From: Pseudomonas anguilliseptica | GTDB taxonomy: Bacteria > Pseudomonadota > Gammaproteobacteria > Pseudomonadales > Pseudomonadaceae | Direction of reading: 5' to 3' | DNA: 64,000 nt | Assembly: GCF_900105355.1 (NCBI RefSeq) | Contig: NZ_FNSC01000001.1 | Span: 1,426,001 to 1,490,000 of the forward strand | In this document: in pieces, positions 36,047 through 44,880 of the stretch | How positions within the stretch are numbered: position 1 is the stretch's first letter | How the letters are laid out: each line of letters opens with the position of its first letter | Translations under genes and position numbers: made by a program | The notes under the pieces: model-generated | What the model saw: the letters and a program-made list of their open reading frames with translations, nothing else | Database searches by the model: none | What the model was told of the DNA's origin: nothing

Positions 36047-36919
36047 ATGCGCACCCTGATTGCCCTGCTGACCTTAAGTTTTGCCCTGTTCGCCCACGCT
36101 GAAGAGAAGCTCAAAGTTGTTACCAGCTTTAGCATTTTGGCCGATATTACCCAGCAAATTGCCGGAGATAAGCTCGAACTTCGCAATCTGGTCGGTGCCG
36201 ATGCCGATGCGCATGTCTATCAGCCCAGCGCCGAGGATGCCAAAGCCGTGTTCGCCGCCGACCTGATTATCGCCAACGGCCTGGGCTTCGAGCCCTGGTT
36301 GGCGCGCCTGATCGACAGCAGCGAAGCGCCCGGCATGCGCATCGATGCCAGCACCGGTGTGCTGCCGCTGATGCTCGATGAGGACGGCCAGCAGGTGGCC
36401 GATCCGCATGCCTGGCAGAACCTGGCCAATGCCGAGATTTATGTACGCAACATCACCAGGGCGCTGAGCCAGCTCGACCCAGCCAACGCAGAGTTTTATA
36501 CCTACCGCAGCGAGGCCTATATCAGCCAGATTCGCGCCCTGCTGAGTGAAGCCCGCGCCAGCCTGGGCCAGCTGCCGCCGGCACAGCGCACCATCATCAC
36601 CAGCCATGACGCTTTCGCCTACCTGGGCCAGGCCTACAGCCTGAAATTTGTCGCGCCGCAGGGTTTGAGCACAGCCGATGAGCCCTCTGCCGCCGAAGTG
36701 GCCGCGCTGATCCGGCAGATTCGCGCCGACGGGGTAAAAGCCGTGTTCGTGGAGAACATCCGCGACCCGCGCCTGATCCAGCAGATCGCCAGCGAAGCCG
36801 GGGCCCAGGTCGGCGGTACCCTGTACTCCGATGCCCTGGCCAGCGAAGGGCCGGCCAGCACCTACCTGGGCATGTTCCAGCACAACCTCGACACCCTGCT
36901 GGCCGCGCTTAAACCATGA
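36047..36919 (+). CDS. znuA: Metal ABC transporter substrate-binding protein (ZnuA-like)
   Basis: The 290-residue protein has a signal peptide (residues 1-18) and the cluster A-I binding fold. Probable ligands are His56 (ADAHVYQP), His121 (DPHAWQ), His187 (ITSHDAF) and Asp262 (YSDAL). It lacks the His-rich loop present in many ZnuA proteins, so zinc is inferred mainly from the operon; manganese is possible by fold alone. It follows the broken permease by 10 bases and overlaps hisI by 4. Confidence 0.88.
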   Translation: MRTLIALLTLSFALFAHAEEKLKVVTSFSILADITQQIAGDKLELRNLVGADADAHVYQPSAEDAKAVFAADLIIANGLGFEPWLARLIDSSEAPGMRIDASTGVLPLMLDEDGQQVADPHAWQNLANAEIYVRNITRALSQLDPANAEFYTYRSEAYISQIRALLSEARASLGQLPPAQRTIITSHDAFAYLGQAYSLKFVAPQGLSTADEPSAAEVAALIRQIRADGVKAVFVENIRDPRLIQQIASEAGAQVGGTLYSDALASEGPASTYLGMFQHNLDTLLAALKP

Positions 36920-37323
36920 ACCTGTGGCTGCAACTGGAACAGGCCAGGCTGGGCGACAGCCGCTCGCTAGCCGAGGTGCTGGACGCGATCCCCTGGAACG
37001 CCAATGGTCTGATTGCCGCCATCGCCCAGCAGCACGACTCAGGCGAGGTGCTGATGCTGGCCTGGATGAATCGGGCGGCATTGGAGGAAACCCTGAGCAC
37101 GGGCCAGGTCTGCTACTGGTCGCGTTCGCGCCAGCAGCTGTGGCGCAAGGGCGAGACCAGCGGCCACCGCCAATGCCTGGTCGAGGCGCGCCTGGACTGC
37201 GACGGCGACGCCATTTTGCTGCTGGTAGAGCAACAGGGCCCGGCCTGCCACACCGGCCGGCCCAACTGCTTCTACAACGCCATCCGCAACGTGCAGGTGT
37301 GCGTGATCAGCGTGCCGCAATGA
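36916..37323 (+). CDS. hisI: Phosphoribosyl-AMP cyclohydrolase, second copy
   Basis: The 135-residue HisI opens the purine ring of phosphoribosyl-AMP in histidine synthesis. Motifs: [46 protein letters not shown] and [11 protein letters not shown], with the zinc-type cysteines all kept. It lies in the Zur operon, away from other his genes, so it is most likely the zinc-starvation paralogue known in pseudomonads. Overlaps znuA and yidD by 4 bases each. Confidence 0.92.
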   Translation: MNLWLQLEQARLGDSRSLAEVLDAIPWNANGLIAAIAQQHDSGEVLMLAWMNRAALEETLSTGQVCYWSRSRQQLWRKGETSGHRQCLVEARLDCDGDAILLLVEQQGPACHTGRPNCFYNAIRNVQVCVISVPQ

Positions 37324-37565
37324 AACGCCTGCTGCTGAGCCTGGTGCGGCTCTACCAGTACCTGATCAGCCCATTGCTCGGCCCGCGCTGCCGCTTCCAC
37401 CCCAGCTGTTCGCATTACGCCATCGACGCGCTGCAAACCCACGGCGCATGGCGCGGCAGTTGGCTGGCCGTGCGCCGCTTGTTGCGCTGCCATCCCTGGC
37501 ATCCGGGCGGCTACGACCCGGTGCCGCCCATCCATCGCTGCAATCAGGAACATCCCCATGACTGA
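37320..37565 (+). CDS. yidD: YidD-family membrane protein insertion factor
   Basis: The 81-residue protein has the YidD pattern: an amphipathic N-terminal helix ([18 protein letters not shown]) then [15 protein letters not shown] and [14 protein letters not shown]. YidD normally sits between rnpA and yidC and helps insert membrane proteins. Here it sits inside the zinc operon, overlapping hisI by 4 and pyrC2 by 8 bases, which points to a paralogue. Confidence 0.9.
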   Translation: MKRLLLSLVRLYQYLISPLLGPRCRFHPSCSHYAIDALQTHGAWRGSWLAVRRLLRCHPWHPGGYDPVPPIHRCNQEHPHD

Positions 37566-38898
37566 TCTGCTGATCCGCAACGCCCGCCTGATCAACGAAG
37601 GCCGCGAATCCGATGCCGACCTGCTGGTGCGCCACGGCCGCATCGAAACCATCGCCAGCAGCCTGACCGGCATAAATGCCAAGGTTGAGATCGACGCCGC
37701 CGGCCAGTACCTGCTGCCGGGGATGATCGACGACCAGGTGCACTTCCGTGACCCCGGCGCGCCGCACAAGGGCAGCTTCGCCACGGAATCGCGCGCGGCG
37801 GTGGCCGGCGGCATCACCAGCGTGATGGACATGCCCAACACCAACCCGGCGACCCTGACCCTGGAAGCCTTGGAGGCCAAGGAGCGGCGTGCCGCCAGCT
37901 GCTCAAAAGCCAACTACGGTTTCCACTTCGGCGTCAGCCACGCAAACCTCGACATCGTCGCCGCCCTGCACCCTAACCGGGTGGCGGCGGTGAAGGTGTT
38001 TATGGGCGCCAGCACCGGCAATATGCTGGTCGATGACCTGCCCTCGCTGGAACGCCTGTTCCGTGATTGCCCGACCATTGTCCTGACCCACTGCGAATAC
38101 ACCCCACGCATCCGCGAGCGCGAATTGCTCTGGCACAACCGCTATGGCGAGCAGATTCCGCCCGATCAGCACCCGCTGATCCGCGATGCCGAGGCCTGCT
38201 ACCAATCGTCCAGCCTGGCCGTCAGCCTGGCGCGGCGCTTCGATACCCAGCTGCATGTGCTGCACATCACCAGCGCCCGCGAGCTGAGCCTGTTCCAGCC
38301 AGGCCCCCTGGCCGGCAAGCAGATCACCGCCGAGGTCTGCGCCCATCACCTGTTCTTCGATGACCGCGACTACGCGGCGCTCGGCCACCTGATCAAGTGC
38401 AACCCGGCGATCAAGACCCAGGCCGACCGCGACGCCCTGCGTCAGGCCCTGCTGTGCGGGCGGCTGGACATTATCGGCACCGACCACGCGCCGCACACCC
38501 TGGAAGAAAAACAGCGCCCCTACCTGCAAGCCCCGTCTGGCCTACCCCTGGTGCAACACACCCTGCCGGCGCTGCTGGAACTAGTCGCCGACGGCCTGCT
38601 GCCCCTGACCACCCTGGTGGAGAAAACCAGCCATGCCGTGGCGCAGCGCTTTGCCATCGAGCAGCGCGGCTACCTGCGCGAAGGCTACTGGGCCGACCTG
38701 ACCCTAGTCGAGCGCCTGCGCGAACCGCGCCCGGTGGAAGCCGACCCAACACTCGCCCACTGCGGCTGGACACCCTTCCAGGGCCGCGCCTTCCGCCATG
38801 CCGTGCGCACAACCATCGTCTCCGGCCAACTGGCCTGGCACAACGGTCAGGTGCATGACGAATGCGAGGGCTTGCCGCTGCGCTATCAGCGCCAATAA
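37558..38898 (+). CDS. pyrC2: Dihydroorotase paralogue PyrC2
   Basis: The 446-residue amidohydrolase resembles class I dihydroorotase, which closes carbamoyl-aspartate to dihydroorotate in pyrimidine synthesis. The bridging Lys ([10 protein letters not shown]), His ligands ([14 protein letters not shown]) and catalytic Asp (GTDHAPH) are present. The first metal motif reads DDQVHFRD, so Gln60 takes the place of the first His of HxH. That variant is known in some dihydroorotases, as far as I recall. It belongs to the Zur operon and probably serves when zinc is short. Confidence 0.87.
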   Translation: MTDLLIRNARLINEGRESDADLLVRHGRIETIASSLTGINAKVEIDAAGQYLLPGMIDDQVHFRDPGAPHKGSFATESRAAVAGGITSVMDMPNTNPATLTLEALEAKERRAASCSKANYGFHFGVSHANLDIVAALHPNRVAAVKVFMGASTGNMLVDDLPSLERLFRDCPTIVLTHCEYTPRIRERELLWHNRYGEQIPPDQHPLIRDAEACYQSSSLAVSLARRFDTQLHVLHITSARELSLFQPGPLAGKQITAEVCAHHLFFDDRDYAALGHLIKCNPAIKTQADRDALRQALLCGRLDIIGTDHAPHTLEEKQRPYLQAPSGLPLVQHTLPALLELVADGLLPLTTLVEKTSHAVAQRFAIEQRGYLREGYWADLTLVERLREPRPVEADPTLAHCGWTPFQGRAFRHAVRTTIVSGQLAWHNGQVHDECEGLPLRYQRQ

Positions 38899-38903
38899 CA
38901 ACT

Positions 38904-39073
38904 GTAGGGTGGGTTAGCGGCGCCAAGCTACAAGCGAGCAGACACCGCCCTCGTGGCGCGCCGCGTAACCCACCGGGCGATCTCCCTGTGTTGCGCCGAT
39001 GGTGGGTTACGCGGTGCACGGACTACGTGGTGGCCTCCATAGCTGCGCCTTTGCGCCGCTAACCCACCCTACG
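38904..39073. repeat. GTAGGGTGGGTTA inverted repeat (170 bp)
   Basis: The outer ends GTAGGGTGGGTTAGCGGCG and CGCTAACCCACCCTACG are inverted, and an inner pair (GTAACCCACC / GGTGGGTTAC) is nested between them. It is a larger relative of the repeats at 12415 and 62074 and separates pyrC2 from thrS2 without an obvious terminator. Confidence 0.75.
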
Positions 39074-39110
39074 AATCTCACCTTTAACCGCCCCTGATTA
39101 GAGAACCGAT

Positions 39111-41033
39111 ATGCCCAGCATCACCCTGCCCGACGGCAGCCAGCGTCACTACTCCCAAGCCCTGAGCGTGGCCGAGGTGGCCGCCGATATCGGCCCAGGC
39201 CTGGCCAAAGCGGCATTGGCCGGCCGGCTGGATGGCCAGTTGGTGGACACCAGCGCGCTGATCGAAAACGACGCCCAGCTGAGCCTGATCACCGCCCGTG
39301 ATCCCGAGGGCCTGGAGTTGCTGCGCCACTCCTGCGCACACCTGCTGGCCATGGCGGTCAAGCAACTGTACCCCAGCGCTCAGGTGACCATCGGCCCGGT
39401 GATCGAGGATGGATTTTTCTATGATTTTGCCTTCGAACGACCCTTTACCCCCGACGATCTCGAACGCATCGAAGCGCGCATGCACGAGCTGGCCGCTGCC
39501 GATCTGCCAGTCAGCCGTCGCCAACTGTCACGCGATCAAGCCATCGCCCACTTCGAGGCTCAGGCCGAGCACTACAAGGCCGAGCTGATCCGCGATATTG
39601 CCGTAGGCGAGGTGCTGTCGCTGTACCGTCAGGGCGACTTCGAAGACCTCTGCCGCGGCCCGCACATCCCGCGCACCGGTCTGCTGCAAGCGTTCAAACT
39701 GACCAAGGTGGCCGGTGCTTACTGGCGCGGCGACGCCAAAAATGCCGCACTACAACGCATCTACGGCACCTGCTGGGCTACGCCGAAAGAGCTCAAGGCC
39801 TACCTCACGCGCCTGGAAGAAGCCGGCAAGCGCGACCACCGCAAACTCGGCGCCCAGCTCGACCTGTTCCACTTCGACGACTGCGCCCCTGGCTCGGTGT
39901 TCTGGCACCCCAAAGGCTGGACCCTGTTCCAGCAGCTGATCGGCTACATGCGCCAGCAGCAAGACGCCGCCGGCTACGTCGAGGTCAACACCCCGGACGT
40001 GATGGACCGCAGCCTGTGGGAAACCTCCGGGCACTGGTTCAACTACCGCGAGGCCATGTTCACCACCAGCACCGAAGACGAACGGGTGTTCGCCCTCAAG
40101 CCGATGAACTGCCCCGGCGCGGTGGCGCTCTACGCCCGCGGCCTGAAAAGTTACCGCGACCTGCCGCTGCGCATGGCCGAGTTCGGCAAGGTGCACCGCT
40201 ACGAGCCGTCCGGCGCCCTGCACGGCCTGCTGCGCGTGCGCCACTTCACCCAGGACGACGCACACATCTTCTGCACCGCCGCGCAGATGGAACAGGAGTG
40301 CGCCGACACCATCGCCCTGGTGTTCGCTATCTACCGCGATTTTGGTTTTAACGAAGTGGCGGTGAAACTCTCCACCCGCCCGGCCAACCGCATCGGCAGC
40401 GACGCCACCTGGGATCAACTCGAAGGCGCACTGTCCGGCGCGTTGCAACGGATGGGCATCGACTACCAACTCAACCCCGGCGAAGGCGCCTTCTACGGGC
40501 CCAAGCTGGAATTCGTCCTGCGCGACGCCATCGGCCGCGACTGGCAGTGCGGCACCTTGCAGGTCGACCTCAACCTGCCGGAGCGCTTCGACATCGGCTA
40601 CATCAACGAGCATGGCGAGCGCGAGCGCCCGGTGATGCTGCACCGCGCCCTGTTCGGCTCGCTGGAACGCTTCACCGGCATTCTCATCGAGCACTACAGC
40701 GGCCTGTTCCGGCTGTGGCTGGCGCCGCAGCAGGCGGCCGTGCTGACCATCAGCGAGGGGCAGAACGACTACGCCCGCCAGGTGCTGTCCGCCCTCAAAC
40801 GCGCCGGCCTGCGGGCAGCGGCGGACCTGCGCAACGAGAAGATCGGCTACAAGATCCGCGAAGCCACCCTGCAGAAAGTGCCCTACCTGCTGGTGATCGG
40901 CGAGCAGGAAAAGGCCGAGAGCCGCGTCACCCTGCGCAGCCGCGCCGGCGACAACCTCGGCAGTCTGGCGCTGGTCGAGCTGGTCGAGCGGCTGCGCACC
41001 GAGGCGCGTATGCCCGCTCAGCACGCGGACTGA
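39111..41033 (+). CDS. thrS2: Threonyl-tRNA synthetase, second copy
   Basis: The 640-residue enzyme has all ThrRS domains: TGS (1-60), editing domain with His73, His77, Cys181 and His185, catalytic core and anticodon-binding domain (from about 535). The catalytic zinc ligands are in place: Cys334 (MNCPG), His385 (DDAHIF) and His511 (MLHRAL), numbered as in E. coli. It therefore does not look zinc-independent. Its position after pyrC2 fits the ThrS2 paralogue of the pseudomonad zinc regulon. It may have its own promoter after the repeat. Confidence 0.9.
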   Translation: MPSITLPDGSQRHYSQALSVAEVAADIGPGLAKAALAGRLDGQLVDTSALIENDAQLSLITARDPEGLELLRHSCAHLLAMAVKQLYPSAQVTIGPVIEDGFFYDFAFERPFTPDDLERIEARMHELAAADLPVSRRQLSRDQAIAHFEAQAEHYKAELIRDIAVGEVLSLYRQGDFEDLCRGPHIPRTGLLQAFKLTKVAGAYWRGDAKNAALQRIYGTCWATPKELKAYLTRLEEAGKRDHRKLGAQLDLFHFDDCAPGSVFWHPKGWTLFQQLIGYMRQQQDAAGYVEVNTPDVMDRSLWETSGHWFNYREAMFTTSTEDERVFALKPMNCPGAVALYARGLKSYRDLPLRMAEFGKVHRYEPSGALHGLLRVRHFTQDDAHIFCTAAQMEQECADTIALVFAIYRDFGFNEVAVKLSTRPANRIGSDATWDQLEGALSGALQRMGIDYQLNPGEGAFYGPKLEFVLRDAIGRDWQCGTLQVDLNLPERFDIGYINEHGERERPVMLHRALFGSLERFTGILIEHYSGLFRLWLAPQQAAVLTISEGQNDYARQVLSALKRAGLRAAADLRNEKIGYKIREATLQKVPYLLVIGEQEKAESRVTLRSRAGDNLGSLALVELVERLRTEARMPAQHAD

Positions 41034-41046
41034 TCCGCCCAACGGC

Positions 41047-41074
41047 AAGGGTCCGGATAATGCACCGGGCCCTT
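41047..41074 (+). terminator. Possible terminator hairpin after thrS2
   Basis: AAGGGTCCGG and CCGGGCCCTT pair with one mismatch around an 8-base loop, 13 bases after the stop. No T tract follows, so the efficiency is uncertain. Confidence 0.5.
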
Positions 41075-41131
41075 GAGCCGCATACCGCTGCGACGGACAA
41101 TCTCCTCACGCCCACCGCACGACACTCACCC

Positions 41132-41614
41132 ATGCCACCGTCCCTGCGCCTACGCCCCTATCACGCCGATAACCTAACAGCATTGGTCGCGTTGTTTCAG
41201 GCCTCGGTCAATCAGCTGACCGCCCCGCACTACGGCGCCGCGCAGCGTCAGGCCTGGGCGCCCGAGATTGCGGATCTGACGGCCTGGCAGACACGTTTCG
41301 CCTCACTTGAACTGCTGATTGCCGACGATGACCAGACGATCGCCGGCTTTATCGGCTTTAGCCTGGATGGGCATATCGACCTGCTGTACTGCGCGCCCAG
41401 CCATGCCCGCCAAGGTGTCGCCAGCGCCTTGTATGCCGCTGCCGAACAACGCCTGCGGGAGGCTGGTGTGCACACGCTGCATACCGAAGCCAGCCTGGTG
41501 GCCCAGGCGTTTTTTGCCAGCCAGGGATTTTCTGTGCAGCAGGCACAGACGGTGACGCGCGGCGCTGTTATGTTGCCGCGCATGCTGATGGGCAAAACTC
41601 TGGAGCGGCGATGA
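41132..41614 (+). CDS. GNAT-family N-acetyltransferase
   Basis: The 160-residue protein has the GNAT fold: LRLRPYHADNLTALVALFQA at the N-terminus, IAGFIGFSLDGHIDLLYCAP, acetyl-CoA loop ARQGVASALYAAAEQRLREA, and the closing LVAQAFFASQGF. It resembles YafP-like acetyltransferases. Target unknown. It overlaps the next small gene by 4 bases. Confidence 0.85.
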   Translation: MPPSLRLRPYHADNLTALVALFQASVNQLTAPHYGAAQRQAWAPEIADLTAWQTRFASLELLIADDDQTIAGFIGFSLDGHIDLLYCAPSHARQGVASALYAAAEQRLREAGVHTLHTEASLVAQAFFASQGFSVQQAQTVTRGAVMLPRMLMGKTLERR

Positions 41615-41847
41615 ACACCCTGACGATTATCGTGCTGACCGCCGTGGTGCTGGCAGCCTGCGCCCTGGCGCTGTGGAGCTGGCACAACCAGCGCAAGCTG
41701 GAAAAACTCGATGAGCGAATCAACCGGCAGAGCGAGTTGATCGCACAGCTCGACAGCGTGTTGGAAAACCCGCAGCTCAGCGAAGCCGAGCAGCTGGAAA
41801 AAAGCGAAGCCTTGCTGGCCAAGCTGCAGGAAACCCGCAAGCCCTAG
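41611..41847 (+). CDS. Small membrane-anchored coiled-coil protein
   Basis: A 78-residue protein with one N-terminal membrane helix (LTIIVLTAVVLAACALALWS) and a charged coiled coil (QRKLEKLDERINRQSELIAQ...). It begins within the stop of the acetyltransferase gene, so translation is coupled. Function unknown. Confidence 0.6.
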   Translation: MNTLTIIVLTAVVLAACALALWSWHNQRKLEKLDERINRQSELIAQLDSVLENPQLSEAEQLEKSEALLAKLQETRKP

Positions 41848-41864
41848 TGTTGCTGATGCCATGT

Positions 41865-42017
41865 GTGGGAGGGGCTTTAGCCGCGACTACCGTTAATCGC
41901 GGCTACGACTGCATGGGTGCAGGAGGTGGCGCCGCGCCGGCTCCCGGCCGGCTTGCGGCATGCACCACATCCCTGTGGATTGTGAAGCAGGATGCCCGAG
42001 GCGAAAGCCCCTCCCAC
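41865..42017. repeat. REP-type repeat region
   Basis: GTGGGAGGGGCTTTAGCCGCG opens the region, an inner CGCGACTACCGTTAATCGCGG hairpin follows, and AAAGCCCCTCCCAC closes it. The middle, including GCCGGCTCCCGGCCGGC, is also palindromic. It stands between convergent genes and may end transcription. Confidence 0.8.
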
Positions 42018-42026
42018 AAAAGCGCT

Positions 42027-43952
42027 CTACCAACCGCCGCCTCCGCCACCGCCGCCACCACCTGACGAACCGCCGCCGGATGAACCGCCGCCGCCCGAGG
42101 AACTGCTCGACGGTGGCGATGAAGCCAGTGCCGTGGCGCTGCTCAGGCCAGCAGCCAGAGCAGCGCTCATCGCCAGTGGTGTGCTGAATGAGCTGCGGCT
42201 GTGGTACCAGTCCGGTTGATAGTCACGCTGCGCCGGATCGATCAGGCCATTGGCCAATGCCGCGCTGAAACGCGCGCTCCACTTGTCCTCCACGCCGAGG
42301 GCCATGGCGTAAGGCAGGTGTTTTTCGTACAACGCAATGCTCATCGCCGGAGCATTGCCGGCCAGGGCCAGTGCGTCGCTTTCCGCCAGTTGCAAGTAGT
42401 CGCGGTAGCCTTCTAGCTGATCGAGCAAACGCCGCCCTTCAACCGATGGCGCCGGTAGCAGGTGATAGAACAGCACCACCACCAACACATATACGCAGAG
42501 CAGCAGCAAGGCTGGCACCGACGCCGCATCACTGAGCATCCACAAGCCAATCGGTACCGGCCAGACAAACATCAAGCCCGCCAGGCCCAGGCCGATCTGC
42601 TTGCCCAAACTGGGCTGGTTCCAGGCCATGTACAGCACAAACAGCGACGGCACGCCAAAGCCCAGGGTGAACACCACACCCGCCAGGCCGGCGGCCACAT
42701 CGTCTTCGCCACGCGCGCCGGTCAGCACCATCACCAGGCAACCAACCACCGCCCAGATCAGGCCCCAGGTCCAGATGCCGCGGTTATTGCTGAACCAGGC
42801 CTTGCCCTGGGTTTGCAGTTGAGTGTGCAACCCGGCCACGGCATCGGCCAGGCGCGGCTCGTAGTCGCTGCCAATCTCCAGGGCGATACCTTCCTTGTTG
42901 GCCGGAAACAGGCGCTTGCGCAGGTCGCGATCACCCTCGCTAAAGTCGGCGCGCTCACCCGTGCCGCGGGCCAGGCTAAAACCGCCACCACGCGGTTTGT
43001 CTTCGAGATGCAGGTGCTTGCGTATGGCCATATCGGTGAGTCACACACTGAACGCCCGCGCATCCTGATAAGCCCCTTTGAAACCGCGATGCCAGAGGTA
43101 GCCGGCCTGCACCGCGCTCATGCCGCGCGGGGCTTCGAACAGAGGAATGATCAGACCTTTTTCCGGGTCACGGCCGACCCGGTCCCAGGCGCGCAGGTAA
43201 AAAATCACCAGACCGACCAGCAGCAGCGCACCCAGACACAGGCCAAGGTTATCCAACAGCACCGAGCCCAGGCGCTGCATTACACCCGGCCGCGCCACCA
43301 GGCCGGCTGGCCAATCCACGGCGACCGTCAGGCCGTGGTAGGCCGGCAAGGCTTGGCTGGTGGCCAGGCGCAGGTAGTCGTCACGCTGTTCGAGCACCTC
43401 ATAGGCCTTGCCCTGCTCACCACCTGCCCCGGTATAGGCGGCCACATCACCGATCCGCGCACCCGGCGGCAGCTTGACCTCGACCGAGGCCTGAAGAATC
43501 GGGAACACCCACTGATTACCGGTGACGTTCCAATACAGCTCGTCGGTATTGCGGTGGTGCAACAGCTGGCGCTCAACCCGATAACGCAGCTCGTACTGAT
43601 AGCGCCCTGACTGCAGCAGATGGTCGGCCGAGCCGAGGTAATAGCGTACCCAGCTGCCGTTCTGCTCGACCCGCACACGCTCCGCCTGGCCGTTTCGGCT
43701 CACCCCAAGCAGGGTGATCGGGCTGCTCAGCAACAGGCCCAGGGGCAAGCTGTAGCTGACCGGCAGATCGCGGTAGATCCCGCGCTTGATCTGCTCACCT
43801 TCGGCCTGCACGGTAATCCGCTCGGTCACCAGCAGGTTGCCGTCCGCCTGCACCTGCAGGGTCACGGCAAAGTCTTCAATCACCTCGGCTGCTGCAGCCC
43901 ATAGCGGCAGCAGGCACAGGCTCAACAGGGCAAAACGCAGCACTCGCAGCAT
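42027..43952 (-). pseudogene. DUF2207 membrane protein gene with an in-frame stop
   Basis: The two halves are in the same frame, interrupted only by TGA at 43041-43043 (reading DARAFSV-stop-LTDMAIRKHLHLEDK). The first half has a signal peptide (MLRVLRFALLSLCLLPLWAAA) and the DUF2207 N-terminal domain (EVIEDFAVTLQVQADGNLLV); the second has further membrane helices and the Gly/Ser-rich tail ending GGGGGGW typical of the family. The full protein would be about 641 residues. It lies next to LemA, a frequent partner. A downstream ATG at 43031 could allow a separate C-terminal product. Confidence 0.85.
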
Positions 43953-43953
43953 G

Positions 43954-44520
43954 TCAAAACTCCATTTTGGGCGATTGGGCGTCACGCGGGTCATCCAGGC
44001 TGAAGTACTCGGCCTGGGTAAAGGCAAAGGGCCGCGCCACCAGGTTGCTCGGCACCGACTCGACCAGCACATTCAACTCGCGCACCGCGCCGTTGTAATA
44101 ACGCCGAGCCATCTGGATATGCTCCTCGACCTCGCTGATGTTGCGCTGCAGATCAAGGAACTGACCATCGGCCTTGAGCGCAGGATAATCCTCAATCAAG
44201 GCAAACAACTGGCGCAGCTGCGTACCCAGATGCGCCTCTACCGGGCCCCGCGCCCCCGGTGGCGAATCGGCCAGCTGCACCGCACGCGTACGCTCCTGCA
44301 CCAGCGCCTGCAAGGCGCCCTGCTCGTAGCTCATGTACTGACGCACGCACTCGACCAGCGCCGGAATCAGGCTGGCGCGGCGCTTGAGCTGCACGTCGAT
44401 ACCACTCCACGCCTCGGCCACCCGTGCGCGGTTGAACACCAGGCGGTTGTAGTAATAAATCGTCAAACCAGCGAGCGCCAACAACAGCGCCAGCACCACC
44501 CAGAATACCGCCCCTTGCAT
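43954..44520 (-). CDS. lemA: LemA family protein
   Basis: The 188-residue protein has one N-terminal membrane helix (VFWVVLALLLALAGLTIYYY), then the LemA helical bundle (NRLVFNRARVAEAWSGIDVQ, LKRRASLIPALVECVRQYM, PALKADGQFLDLQRNI, RRYYNGAVRELN). LemA proteins are small envelope proteins with the N-terminus outside; their job is unclear. AAGGAG stands before the ATG at 44520. The stop lies one base from the DUF2207 start, so they form an operon. Confidence 0.9.
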   Translation of the reverse strand: MQGAVFWVVLALLLALAGLTIYYYNRLVFNRARVAEAWSGIDVQLKRRASLIPALVECVRQYMSYEQGALQALVQERTRAVQLADSPPGARGPVEAHLGTQLRQLFALIEDYPALKADGQFLDLQRNISEVEEHIQMARRYYNGAVRELNVLVESVPSNLVARPFAFTQAEYFSLDDPRDAQSPKMEF

Positions 44521-44589
44521 AGCCACTCCTTGAGTCGCCGGTCATTAAAAACAGCGCTGTTTTAATTGCGGCTGGTGAGGTGATCAATC

Positions 44590-44699
44590 GTAGGTTGGCG
44601 TTGAGCGCAGCGAAGCCCAACAGACCGTGACCTTTCTTGTTGGGCTTCGTCGCGTTGCTCCTCAACGGAGCCCGCCCGACCCAACCTACCCGCCCAATC
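44590..44699. repeat. GTAGGTTGGCG...CCAACCTAC inverted repeat
   Basis: The outer GTAGGTTGG / CCAACCTAC ends and the inner GAAGCCCAAC / GTTGGGCTTC are inverted. The left arm matches the short repeat at 2879-2907. The remaining bases to 44880 hold no gene I can support. Confidence 0.75.
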
Positions 44700-44880
44700 G
44701 CGGGCATGGCCAGCCCCTACAATGGGCCGAGCATTACGCACTCAGCATAGCCGTGGCGATCCAGCGAGCGGATCAACTTCACTCCCGCTCACACGCAGCG
44801 CCACACCCGGTAACGCCAGCAGGGCGGACAGCTCCCGGCAATCGCCGTATCCTCTAGTGCCAGCCACTACGAGGCACCCC

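Noticed and set aside
39750..41048. 432-codon minus-strand frame opposite thrS2
   Set aside because: Low-complexity antisense of a highly conserved gene; length is explained by GC-rich codon use.
43041..43043. TGA in the DUF2207 gene as a selenocysteine codon
   Set aside because: No SECIS-like hairpin is evident and the family has no redox cysteine there; a nonsense change is simpler.
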